Positions 1 through 5,004 of a DNA stretch of 5,004 nucleotides are shown one piece after another (the stretch's first letter is position 1; every line of letters begins with the position of its first letter). Made by a program: the position numbers and the translations under genes. Source of the stretch: Pseudomonadota bacterium (GTDB lineage: Bacteria > Myxococcota > Myxococcia > Myxococcales > Myxococcaceae); the NCBI GenBank assembly GCA_023424585.1, contig JAFADT010000075.1, positions 1 through 5,004 on the forward strand, given 5' to 3'. Under the pieces are notes generated by a model, which was given only the letters and a program-made list of their open reading frames with translations, searched no databases and was not told where the DNA came from.

Positions 1-652
1 GGATCCGCCGGAGCGTGCCGCCCACCAGCAGCACCGCCAGCAGGAACAGCAGATGATCCGCCCCCGACAGGATGTGGCGGATGCCCTCGCCCACCCAGCC
101 GGCGAAGCCGTCCACCGCCGCGCCCCCGCCCTCCAGGCCGAGCGTGGGGTGCTCCCGGTCCGCGAAGTCCATGCCCGCGAAGCCCCCCTCCTCCGAACCG
201 CCCGCGCGGATCAGCCGGTAGCCCGGAGGCAGCGCGTCCAGCACGCCAAACGTCTGTTGGAGGGAGCCCGGCGGACAGCGGAACTCCGCCTGGAGCTCCA
301 CCGCGCCGCCCTCTTCGTTCCAGGTCGCGCTCGAGGACCGGAGCGCGCAGGGCGCCCCACCCGCGGTGAGCGGCAGCCGGCTCCAGATCCGCGCCTCCAC
401 CTCCGGCCGCAGGGCCTGGAGCGCGGAGGCAGGAGGCGCGGCGCCCCCATCCCACGGGCCGGGCGGAAGACCGGGCACGAGCCGCCCCAGCGCGTCCGGC
501 GCCAGCGTGAGCGTCTCCCGCACGCGCTCCGGGGACGCGTCCTCGCGGGCGGCCCGCACGACGAGCAGATCCGCGGCGTGGGCATGGGCGGCGGCGGGCC
601 CCAGGAGGATCAGGGTCAGGAGCACCCACCGGGCCGCGGAGAATGGCTTCAT
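1..652 (-). CDS. HupE/UreJ-type membrane protein, N-terminal part (cut by left edge)
   Basis: Open frame from an ATG at 652 to the window edge, 217 residues, no stop. It starts with a clear Sec signal peptide: MKPF, an Arg at 8, a Leu-rich core (10-18) and an AHAHA region at 22-26 where cleavage is likely. Residues about 28-185 are a polar, presumably extracytoplasmic domain with two Cys (in GGAPCAL and EFRCPPG) that could form a disulfide. From about 188 comes GEGIRHILSGADHLLFLL (DHLLF at 199-203) and the start of a transmembrane helix. This motif is the hallmark of the HupE/UreJ_2 family, whose C-terminal half is a helical bundle, here missing beyond the edge. Relatives in HupE/UreJ are implicated in nickel uptake for hydrogenase or urease, but the signal-peptide-bearing branch has no firm function, and no nickel-enzyme gene is visible here. 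The Shine-Dalgarno sequence is weak (an AGG about 12 bases upstream). It lies 64 bases behind the zinc-ribbon gene on the same strand, so it may be co-transcribed. Confidence 0.85.
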   Translation of the reverse strand, partial: MKPFSAARWVLLTLILLGPAAAHAHAADLLVVRAAREDASPERVRETLTLAPDALGRLVPGLPPGPWDGGAAPPASALQALRPEVEARIWSRLPLTAGGAPCALRSSSATWNEEGGAVELQAEFRCPPGSLQQTFGVLDALPPGYRLIRAGGSEEGGFAGMDFADREHPTLGLEGGGAAVDGFAGWVGEGIRHILSGADHLLFLLAVLLVGGTLRRI

Positions 653-690
653 CGCGCGAGGGAGCCTGCCCTCCGCGCGCCCTGGCCGTC

Positions 691-703
691 CACCTCCGAG
701 GTG
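691..703 (-). other. Short perfect stem-loop between zinc-ribbon and HupE-like genes
   Basis: CACCT-CCG-AGGTG forms a 5-bp stem with a 3-base loop in the 64-base gap between the two minus-strand genes. There is no T tract on either side, so it is not a convincing terminator. It may be a weak processing or attenuation element, or chance. Confidence 0.2.
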
Positions 704-716
704 CCCGCCGGGGTCC

Positions 717-1265
717 CTACTCGCTCACGAACTCCAGCCGCACCTGCTGCCGGCCGGACAGCCCGCCATGGTGCGCGCCGCAGCGCGGACAGATGAGGGG
801 CTGATCCCAGTCCCACGAGGCCTGCACGTCCTCTCCGCAGCAGACCATGGGGATGGTGCGCAGCAGCTCCTCGTCCGGCGGCAGCGGCCGGGGCAGCGGC
901 TCCGGCGCCACCGACACGAAGGTGGGCCGCGGGTTCTGCGCCAGCGTGCGGTGCACGTACGCCAGCTGCTCGTACCTCACGTGGTTCGCCCACGCGCGCG
1001 CCATCTGCTCCACGTGCGCGGACTGCTCCGGCGTGAGCCACGCGTCCGGCAGCGCGCGGTGGCCGCAGTACAGGCAGTGCCACGCGGGCAGCTCCTCCGG
1101 CGTGTACGCCTCGTGGAGGTTCTCGAAGGGGAAGTAGCCCGCGAGCAGCCGCTGGAGCATCCCCGCGTCGTGGCGGCTGGGCCGCGTCTTGAAGGCGCGC
1201 TGGCAGCGGGGACACTCGCGCCGCACGAAGCCCGCCTTGTCCCGCGGCAGCTCCAGCCACGCCAT
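717..1265 (-). CDS. Cysteine-rich double zinc-ribbon protein of unknown function
   Basis: 182 residues, probably cytoplasmic (no signal peptide or membrane segment). I do not recognise a named family. It has four Cys pairs: C18-P-R-C21, C64-L-Y-C67-GH, C142-C143-GED and C159-P-R-C162-G. This pattern fits two zinc ribbons, one formed by pairs 1 and 2 and one by pairs 3 and 4, joined by a helical stretch (about 78-111, Gln/Ala/Glu-rich) and a Pro-rich linker (112-130). Residues 150-153 (SWDW) sit just before the last knuckle. Zinc ribbons bind nucleic acid or protein, or are structural, so the role stays open. The ATG at 1265 has GGAG six bases upstream. An in-frame GTG at 1286 would add seven residues (VNLPELD) and overlap the upstream stop by GTGA, suggesting translational coupling; I cannot decide between the two. 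It follows a small membrane peptide and precedes a HupE-like gene. Confidence 0.8.
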   Translation of the reverse strand: MAWLELPRDKAGFVRRECPRCQRAFKTRPSRHDAGMLQRLLAGYFPFENLHEAYTPEELPAWHCLYCGHRALPDAWLTPEQSAHVEQMARAWANHVRYEQLAYVHRTLAQNPRPTFVSVAPEPLPRPLPPDEELLRTIPMVCCGEDVQASWDWDQPLICPRCGAHHGGLSGRQQVRLEFVSE

Positions 1266-1282
1266 GTCCAGCTCCGGCAGGT

Positions 1283-1441
1283 TCACGCCAGCCCCCGCCT
1301 GCGCCCCAGCGACGCGACGGCCAGCACGAACGCGATGAGGGAGAACACCAGGAGGAGGTGCACCCACTGCCCCTCCGTCGAACCGGTGATCAGCCCCATC
1401 ACCCACAACACCAACAAGATGATGCCCATGGTCCAGTACAC
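1283..1441 (-). CDS. lmo0937-like small membrane protein (52 aa)
   Basis: A 52-residue gene starting with GTG at 1441. The start is fixed by a strong Shine-Dalgarno GGGAGG (1448-1453) with a six-base spacer. The peptide opens MYWTMGIILLVLWVMGLITG, then STEGQWVH, a second hydrophobic helix (about 29-44, LLLVFSLIAFVLAVAS) and a basic tail GRRRGLA. Two short helices joined by a Gly/Thr-rich turn, about 50 residues and a terminal Arg cluster match the lmo0937 family of small bacterial membrane proteins, whose function is unknown. The Arg-rich tail suggests a cytoplasmic C-terminus and, with an even number of helices, a cytoplasmic N-terminus too (inference). Its stop TGA overlaps or nearly abuts the start of the zinc-ribbon gene, so the two are probably translated from one message. 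It is the first gene of the minus-strand cluster. Confidence 0.8.
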   Translation of the reverse strand: MYWTMGIILLVLWVMGLITGSTEGQWVHLLLVFSLIAFVLAVASLGRRRGLA

Positions 1442-1486
1442 GCCACACCTCCCGCCACGCCGGGCCCCGAAAGTCAGACCGGGCGC

Positions 1487-1515
1487 AAGCTAGGGACGCG
1501 GGCGCCCCGCGGCAA
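1487..1515 (-). promoter_or_regulatory. Candidate sigma-70-type promoter for the minus-strand cluster
   Basis: On the minus strand, TTGCCG (1515-1510) and TAGCTT (1492-1487) are separated by exactly 17 bases, the standard -35/-10 spacing. Transcription would start near 1480, giving a leader of about 40 bases that includes the GGGAGG ribosome site of the small membrane protein gene. Matches to consensus are partial (4/6 and 3/6), usual for a GC-rich genome, so this is a candidate only. Confidence 0.4.
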
Positions 1516-1645
1516 CAGGTGGAGCTTTCTGCAGGGTCAGGTTGGGAAACCCACTTCCCAGACCGGGCATTTTTTCCGGATGCCGGGGGCCTCGCGGGTG
1601 CTGCCCGAACCCTTCTCTTAAGGATCCGTGAGCCACCCGGCGCAC

Positions 1646-1667
1646 GCAACGTACGCTGGCACGTTGC
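1646..1667. promoter_or_regulatory. Inverted repeat, possible operator, in the divergent intergenic region
   Basis: GCAACGT (1646-1652) and ACGTTGC (1661-1667) are perfect 7-base inverted arms around an 8-base spacer (ACGCTGGC). The centres of the arms lie 15 bases apart, somewhat more than one helical turn, a layout seen in binding sites of dimeric regulators. The site is 67 bases upstream of the transglycosylase start and about 200 bases upstream of the minus-strand cluster, so it could control either. No regulator gene is present in the window. It could also form a hairpin in RNA, but it has no T tract and sits far from any gene end. Confidence 0.4.
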
Positions 1668-1733
1668 CTGCTTAGCCGCTGAGTGTGGGCGAGTCAGCGG
1701 GCGCGGGCGGTCGGGGCGCCAGGGGAGGGCGAG

Positions 1734-2471
1734 ATGCGGGGCTGGACGGTGGCGATGGCAGCGGCGGCGATGCTGGTGGGGACCAACGCGGTGGCTTTCC
1801 CGGTGCAGGTGCCCGTGGGGGCACAGGGTGAGGCGCCGGACGTCGCGGCCCTGCGGGCGCAGCTGGCGGAGAAGGAAGCGCAGCTCAAGGAGGCCCTGGC
1901 CCGGCTGCAGATGTACGAGGACGAGGCGGACTACCTGCGCGCGGAGCAGCTGGGCGTGGCCGAGGCCGTGCGCGCCTCCGGGCTCCCGGAGCGGCAGCAG
2001 CGCCGGCTGGCGGTGGCCATCGTCCGCGAGGCGGAGCGCAACAACCTGGATCCGCTGCTGGTGGTGGCGCTGATCCGCTGCGAATCCTCCTTCAACAACT
2101 ACGCGGTGTCCGGCGTGGGCGCCATGGGCCTCATGCAGGTGATGCCCGACACGGGCAAGTACCTGGCGGAGAAGTCCGGCTACAAGCTGGGCCGCCACAC
2201 CAACCTGTTCGACTTCGAGACGAACGTGAACCTGGGCACGGCCTACCTGGCGGAGCTCATCAGCCGCTTCGGCTCCGTGGAGGGCGCGCTCGTCGCCTAC
2301 AACGCGGGGCCCACGCTGGCCAGGCGCATCCTGTCCAAGAAGGAGCACCGGACGAAGTTCATGGCCGGCTACCCCGCCAAGGTCGTGAAGGAGTTCCGCA
2401 AGCTGAAGGCCCAGCAGGAGCGCGCCATCAGCCTGCGTGCCGAGCAGGCAACATCCGACCGCAAGGGTTGA
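1734..2471 (+). CDS. Exported lytic transglycosylase, Slt (GH23) family
   Basis: 245 residues; cleaves peptidoglycan glycan strands between MurNAc and GlcNAc to give 1,6-anhydroMurNAc ends. The N-terminus is a signal peptide (MRGWTVAM, Ala-rich core, likely cut after AVA at about 21). Residues 36-72 form a heptad-like charged helix (AALRAQLAEKEAQLKEALAR), a probable coiled coil. The catalytic domain spans about 90-225: L113-IRCESS places the catalytic Glu at 117, followed by the GVGAMGLMQVMP block (127-138), NLFDFETNVNLGTAYL (157-172) and AYNAG (188-192), the standard GH23 motifs in the standard order. No lipobox Cys, so it should be soluble in the periplasm rather than a lipoprotein. The ATG at 1734 is chosen over a GTG at 1683 because GGAGG (1724-1728) lies five bases upstream and because it gives a proper signal peptide. 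It appears to be a single-gene unit. Likely roles are wall turnover or insertion of envelope machinery; the sequence does not say which. Confidence 0.93.
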   Translation: MRGWTVAMAAAAMLVGTNAVAFPVQVPVGAQGEAPDVAALRAQLAEKEAQLKEALARLQMYEDEADYLRAEQLGVAEAVRASGLPERQQRRLAVAIVREAERNNLDPLLVVALIRCESSFNNYAVSGVGAMGLMQVMPDTGKYLAEKSGYKLGRHTNLFDFETNVNLGTAYLAELISRFGSVEGALVAYNAGPTLARRILSKKEHRTKFMAGYPAKVVKEFRKLKAQQERAISLRAEQATSDRKG

Positions 2472-2698
2472 CCGCTGCGTGACACGCCGTCCGCCCGGTC
2501 GCCAACACTCCGGCCGAAGTTGCAGGCTCGCCACTGACCCCAGCGCCCGCGACGATGCACTGTTCGGCTCCGGCTGGGCACCCCCACAAGACCGTGGGAA
2601 CCCCCGGGCCACCTCCAGTGGTCCGGACACCGTGACCCAGCCGCCATCTCACCATCGCAGGCTGCACACACGTGCATACTTTTGTTGGAGCGCGCGAC
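2472..2698. other. Intergenic region between transglycosylase and STAS genes
   Basis: 227 bases with no credible gene. It contains an 11-base palindrome GCGTGACACGC (2477-2487) just after the transglycosylase stop, an imperfect 14-base palindrome ACTCCGGCCGAAGT (2507-2520), a weak stem CCCAC/GTGGG (2583-2598) and a small AT-rich island CATACTTTTG (2675-2684) resembling a -10 region but lacking a matching -35. None of these is strong alone. The length and the AT island make a separate promoter for the STAS gene likely. Confidence 0.3.
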
Positions 2699-3022
2699 AT
2701 GACGGGGCTTCGGATTCATCGGGAGGAGGAGGCGGGTCGGATCACCCTGCGCCTGGAGGGAACGCTGGACGGCCGCACGGCGCAGGAGCTGAGCAGCTCA
2801 CTCCAGGCGCTGGCCCAGAGCGAGGTCGTCCTGGACTTCGCGCACCTGCGTGAGTTCAAGGACAGCGCGGTGGGCATCCTGACCCACGGCCTGAAGGACA
2901 GCGCCGTGCAGCTGCGCGGGCTGGCCACGCACCACGAGCGGATGTTCCGCTACTTCGGCGTGCTGTCCGCGCCGACGACGCACCGGGCGTACTACACGCC
3001 CGAGGACGTCCTGCCCGCCTGA
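2699..3022 (+). CDS. STAS-domain protein (anti-sigma-factor-antagonist type)
   Basis: 107 residues, a lone STAS domain of the usual size (about 100), cytoplasmic. Strand 1 is TGLRIHREEEAGRITLRLEG, then TLDGRTAQELSSSLQALAQS (helix 1), EVVLDFAHLREFKDSAVGIL (strand plus the loop that in SpoIIAA-type proteins carries the phosphorylated Ser) and a second helix. The D55-S56 pair in FKDSAVG sits at that loop, so Ser56 is the candidate phosphosite. In known systems such proteins bind anti-sigma factor kinases and release a sigma factor; others act in signalling modules with no sigma factor. No partner kinase, phosphatase or sigma gene is next to it, so the target is unknown. The ATG at 2699 is chosen over a GTG at 2672 because GGAG (2687-2690) lies eight bases upstream and the domain begins right after it. 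The tail (about 90-107, TTHRAYYTPEDVLPA) is polar. Confidence 0.85.
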   Translation: MTGLRIHREEEAGRITLRLEGTLDGRTAQELSSSLQALAQSEVVLDFAHLREFKDSAVGILTHGLKDSAVQLRGLATHHERMFRYFGVLSAPTTHRAYYTPEDVLPA

Positions 3023-3030
3023 GCCACCCA

Positions 3031-3049
3031 ACCTGGAGTCCCTCCGGGT
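3031..3049 (+). terminator. Stem-loop after the STAS gene, possible terminator
   Basis: ACCTGGAG-TCC-CTCCGGGT forms an 8-bp stem (one G-U pair) with a 3-base loop, beginning eight bases after the STAS stop codon. There is no T tract downstream, so it is not a classical intrinsic terminator. GC-rich genomes often lack one. A second weaker stem, GCGCG/CGCGC at 3103-3117, lies further on. Confidence 0.4.
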
Positions 3050-3152
3050 CGCGCGCATCCCCGGCAGCAGGCGCCCGCGCCTCCACGGCAGGCGGGCATC
3101 CGGCGCGGAACACGCGCGGTCTGGAGGGGTGCCGGCGGGCGTTCGCCTGGGC

Positions 3153-3158
3153 TAGAGT
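3153..3158 (+). promoter_or_regulatory. Candidate -10 box for the moxR operon (near-leaderless mRNA)
   Basis: TAGAGT matches the TANNNT form of a -10 element (4/6 to TATAAT) and ends ten bases before the moxR ATG at 3169. Transcription would begin around 3165, leaving a leader of only a few bases. Consistent with this, no Shine-Dalgarno sequence precedes the ATG. No good -35 is seen (TGCCGG at the 17-base position). Confidence 0.4.
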
Positions 3159-3168
3159 GCGCGCCCAG

Positions 3169-4149
3169 ATGACCCAGCCCGCTCGCGTCCTCGGCCCCGT
3201 TCCCGCCCCTGCTTCCGCGCGCGCGGTGATGGAGCGGCTCGCCGCCCAGCTTGGCCGTGCCGTCCAGGGCAAGCCGGAGGAGATCCGCCGCGTCGTCACC
3301 TGCGTGGTGGCCGGCGGGCACCTCCTCCTGGAGGACATGCCCGGCGTGGGCAAGACGACGCTGGCGGAGGCGCTCGCCCGCGCGTGCGCCCTGTCCTTCT
3401 CCCGCATCCAGTTCACCGCGGACCTGCTGCCGGCGGACATCCTGGGCGCGCAGGTGTTCCACGCGCAGACGGCCACCTTCTCCTTCCGGCCGGGGCCGCT
3501 GTTCCGGCAGCTGGTGCTGGCGGACGAGCTCAACCGCGCGCCCCCGCGCACCCAGTCCGCGCTCCTGGAGGGCATGGCCCAGGGCCAGGTGTCGCTGGAC
3601 GGGCAGACCCACCCGCTGCCCTCGCCCTTCATGGTGGTGGCCACCCAGAACCCGGTGGACTTCTCCGGCACCTATCCGCTGCCGGACTCGCAGCTGGACC
3701 GCTTCCTCGTGCGCCTGTCGCTGGGCCACCCGGCGCCGGACGTGGAGGCGCACCTGCTCACCACGCGCGGCGCGGCGTCCCCCCTGCCCTCCGTGGAGGC
3801 GGTGACGGGGCCGGAGGAGCTGGCGTCGCTGCGCGACTTCGCCCAGGACGTGAAGCTGGACGCGGCGGTGGCGGACTACGTGGTGCGGCTGGCGCGGGCC
3901 ACGCGCGAGCACGGCGACCTGGAGCGCGGCGCGTCCACCCGGGCGGTGCTGGCGCTGGGGTCCGCGGCCCGGGCGCAGGCCCTGTGGGAGGGGCGCGACT
4001 TCGTCACCCCCGGCGACGTGCGCGCCATGCTGGTGCCCTGCTGGGCGCACCGCGTGCTGCTGCGCAGCGCGGTACAGGGCGTGTCCGCCCGGGATGAAGC
4101 GGCGCACCTGGTGGAGGAGATCTCCCGCAAGGTGGCGGCCCCGCGGTGA
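3169..4149 (+). CDS. MoxR-family AAA+ ATPase
   Basis: 326 residues, full length for the family, cytoplasmic. Walker A is at 55-64 (EDMPGVGKTT, Lys62), Walker B at 115-120 (LVLADE, Glu120 catalytic) followed by LNRAPPRTQSALLEGM, sensor 1 at 158-162 (ATQNP), then LPDSQLDRF (171-179), and the C-terminal lid motif GASTRA (254-259) with GRDFVTPGDV further on. All ATPase residues look intact. MoxR ATPases act as chaperones that mature or activate partner protein complexes, typically working with DUF58 and von Willebrand factor-A proteins encoded alongside. The Pro/Ala-rich first 20 residues are probably disordered. The start at 3169 (MTQPARV) is preferred to a GTG at 3157 because the latter lies inside the candidate -10 box, though no ribosome site supports either. 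Its stop overlaps the GTG of the DUF58 gene by four bases (GTGA), so the two are almost certainly one operon and translationally coupled. Confidence 0.95.
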   Translation: MTQPARVLGPVPAPASARAVMERLAAQLGRAVQGKPEEIRRVVTCVVAGGHLLLEDMPGVGKTTLAEALARACALSFSRIQFTADLLPADILGAQVFHAQTATFSFRPGPLFRQLVLADELNRAPPRTQSALLEGMAQGQVSLDGQTHPLPSPFMVVATQNPVDFSGTYPLPDSQLDRFLVRLSLGHPAPDVEAHLLTTRGAASPLPSVEAVTGPEELASLRDFAQDVKLDAAVADYVVRLARATREHGDLERGASTRAVLALGSAARAQALWEGRDFVTPGDVRAMLVPCWAHRVLLRSAVQGVSARDEAAHLVEEISRKVAAPR

Positions 4150-5004
4150 AGGCCCCCGCCCGCCCCTCCGCCAAGGCGCGGCTGCGCGCCCTCCTCCGTC
4201 CGCCGCGCACGCTGTCGGTGACGAAGACGGGCCGCACGTACCTGGTGGTCACGTTCGGCGTGGGGCTGGGCGCGCTCAACACGGGCAACAACCTGCTCTA
4301 CCTGCTGCTGGGCCTGCTCTTGAGCATGGTGGTGGTCTCCGGCGTGCTGTCGGAGCGCTGCCTGCGCGACCTGACGGTGCGCCGCGTGGGCTCGGACGCG
4401 GCCTTCGCGCGCGAGCCCTTCGCGTACCGCTGGGCGGTGTCGCGCAAGGCGGGCCACGGCTTCGCGCTGACGCTCTCCGAGGACCGCTCCCCGCTCACCG
4501 GCACCGGGAAGCTGGGCCACCTGCCCGCGGGCAAGGAGCACGTCGTCCGCGGCGACCTGGCCGCGCCACGCCGGGGCCCCGTGCGCCTGTCCGGCGTGCG
4601 CGTCACCACCACGTGGCCCCTGGGCCTGTTCGCCAAGACGCGCGTGTTCCCCCTGGAGGGGACGCTGCTCGTGTATCCGCGCCGGGGCTACGCCTGCAAG
4701 GAGCCGGGGCCGGCGGAGCGGGGCCCGCGCGGCGAGGCGGGCAGCCCGCGCCACCTGGACGGCACCGGCGACGTGGCGGGCCTGCGCGAGCTGGGCGTGA
4801 ACGAGGACGCGCGCCGCGTCCACTGGCTGAAGAGCGCCGCGGCGGGGCGCCTCCTGAAGGTGGAGCGCGAGCGAGAGGAGCGCCGCGTGTGGAAGCTCGC
4901 GCTGGAGGCGGGCCTCACGGGCGACGCGCTGGAGCGCCGCTGCGAGGAGGTCGCCGCCCAGGCGCACCAGTTGCTGGACGCGGGGCACGAGGTCGGCCTC
5001 CAGC
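4146..5004 (+). CDS. DUF58 membrane-anchored protein, partner of MoxR (cut by right edge)
   Basis: 286 residues visible, open at the window edge. The start GTG (4146) overlaps the moxR stop as GTGA. After a basic N-terminus (KAPARPSAKARLRALLRPPR) come two transmembrane helices: about 31-45 (TYLVVTFGVGLGALN) and 48-69 (NNLLYLLLGLLLSMVVVSGVLS), with the TGNNLLYLLLGLL signature typical of this family. Residues 70-195 are a beta-rich extramembrane region with TTTWPLGLFAKTR. The DUF58 core follows: GDVAGLRELGVNEDARRVHW (G208-D209 to H226-W227), LKSAAAGRLLKVERE, the conserved GD...HW...A...L motif set that precedes the von Willebrand-like fold. With an even number of helices and an Arg-rich start, the large domain should be cytoplasmic, where MoxR could reach it (inference). 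Family members are thought to be client or adaptor proteins for MoxR; no molecular activity is established. The remainder, perhaps 100 or more residues, lies outside. Confidence 0.93.
   Translation, partial: MKAPARPSAKARLRALLRPPRTLSVTKTGRTYLVVTFGVGLGALNTGNNLLYLLLGLLLSMVVVSGVLSERCLRDLTVRRVGSDAAFAREPFAYRWAVSRKAGHGFALTLSEDRSPLTGTGKLGHLPAGKEHVVRGDLAAPRRGPVRLSGVRVTTTWPLGLFAKTRVFPLEGTLLVYPRRGYACKEPGPAERGPRGEAGSPRHLDGTGDVAGLRELGVNEDARRVHWLKSAAAGRLLKVEREREERRVWKLALEAGLTGDALERRCEEVAAQAHQLLDAGHEVGLQ

Noticed and set aside
1..6. Window begins with a GGATCC site, which could mark a clone end
   Set aside because: GGATCC occurs again at 1622 and one site at the edge says nothing about the biology.
53..1493. 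Plus-strand frames at 53-796 and 366-1493
   Set aside because: Antisense to the HupE-like, zinc-ribbon and small membrane protein genes, with Arg/Pro-rich translations lacking any domain pattern.
1563..1586. T-run flanked by GCAT and ATGC, a possible terminator
   Set aside because: The stem is only four clean base pairs, the T-run is in the loop rather than after the stem, and no gene ends nearby.
1656..1667. TGGCAC near TTGC, suggestive of a sigma-54 promoter
   Set aside because: Only one base separates TGGCAC from TTGC, whereas sigma-54 sites need GG and GC ten bases apart. The bases instead form part of the inverted repeat.
717..2630. A 637-residue open frame on the minus strand
   Set aside because: Only its last 182 residues (from 1265) have a Cys-motif protein with a start and ribosome site. 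The rest is antisense to the transglycosylase and covers the divergent promoter region, stop-free because of high GC.
2856..4988. Long minus-strand frames opposite moxR and DUF58
   Set aside because: Translations are Arg/Ala/Gly-rich low-complexity shadows of genes with clear family motifs on the plus strand.

Overview
The window is very GC-rich, with almost every third codon position G or C. Gene content (a small soluble lytic transglycosylase, an orphan STAS protein, a MoxR/DUF58 pair) and gene style (GTG starts, 4-base GTGA overlaps, TAG-type -10 boxes close to start codons) suggest a myxobacterium of the Myxococcus/Corallococcus/Stigmatella type. That placement is inference from composition and context. 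No mobile element, RNA gene, CRISPR array or phage gene is visible.

Minus-strand half (1-1441), read from right to left: a 52-residue lmo0937-like membrane peptide (1441-1283), a cysteine-rich double zinc-ribbon protein (start 1265, or 1286 with a 4-base GTGA overlap), then after a 64-base gap the N-terminal two thirds of a HupE/UreJ-type membrane protein that runs off the left edge. The three are co-directional and closely spaced and could be one transcript. A plausible promoter lies at 1487-1515.

Divergent control region (1442-1733): 292 bases without a gene, containing the candidate minus-strand promoter and a 22-base inverted repeat (1646-1667) that looks like an operator.

Plus-strand half (1734-5004): an exported lytic transglycosylase of the Slt family (1734-2471), a 227-base gap, a 107-residue STAS-domain protein (2699-3022) followed by a stem-loop, then a MoxR AAA+ ATPase (3169-4149) overlapping by GTGA a DUF58 protein (4146 to the right edge). 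The MoxR/DUF58 pair is a widespread chaperone-like module, usually followed by transglutaminase or von Willebrand factor-A genes that would lie to the right. The moxR start has a -10-like box only about 10 bases upstream and no Shine-Dalgarno sequence, so its mRNA may be nearly leaderless.

I see no clear new multi-gene system. The least explained parts are the membrane-peptide/zinc-ribbon pair and the inverted repeat in the divergent region. These are reported with modest scores.
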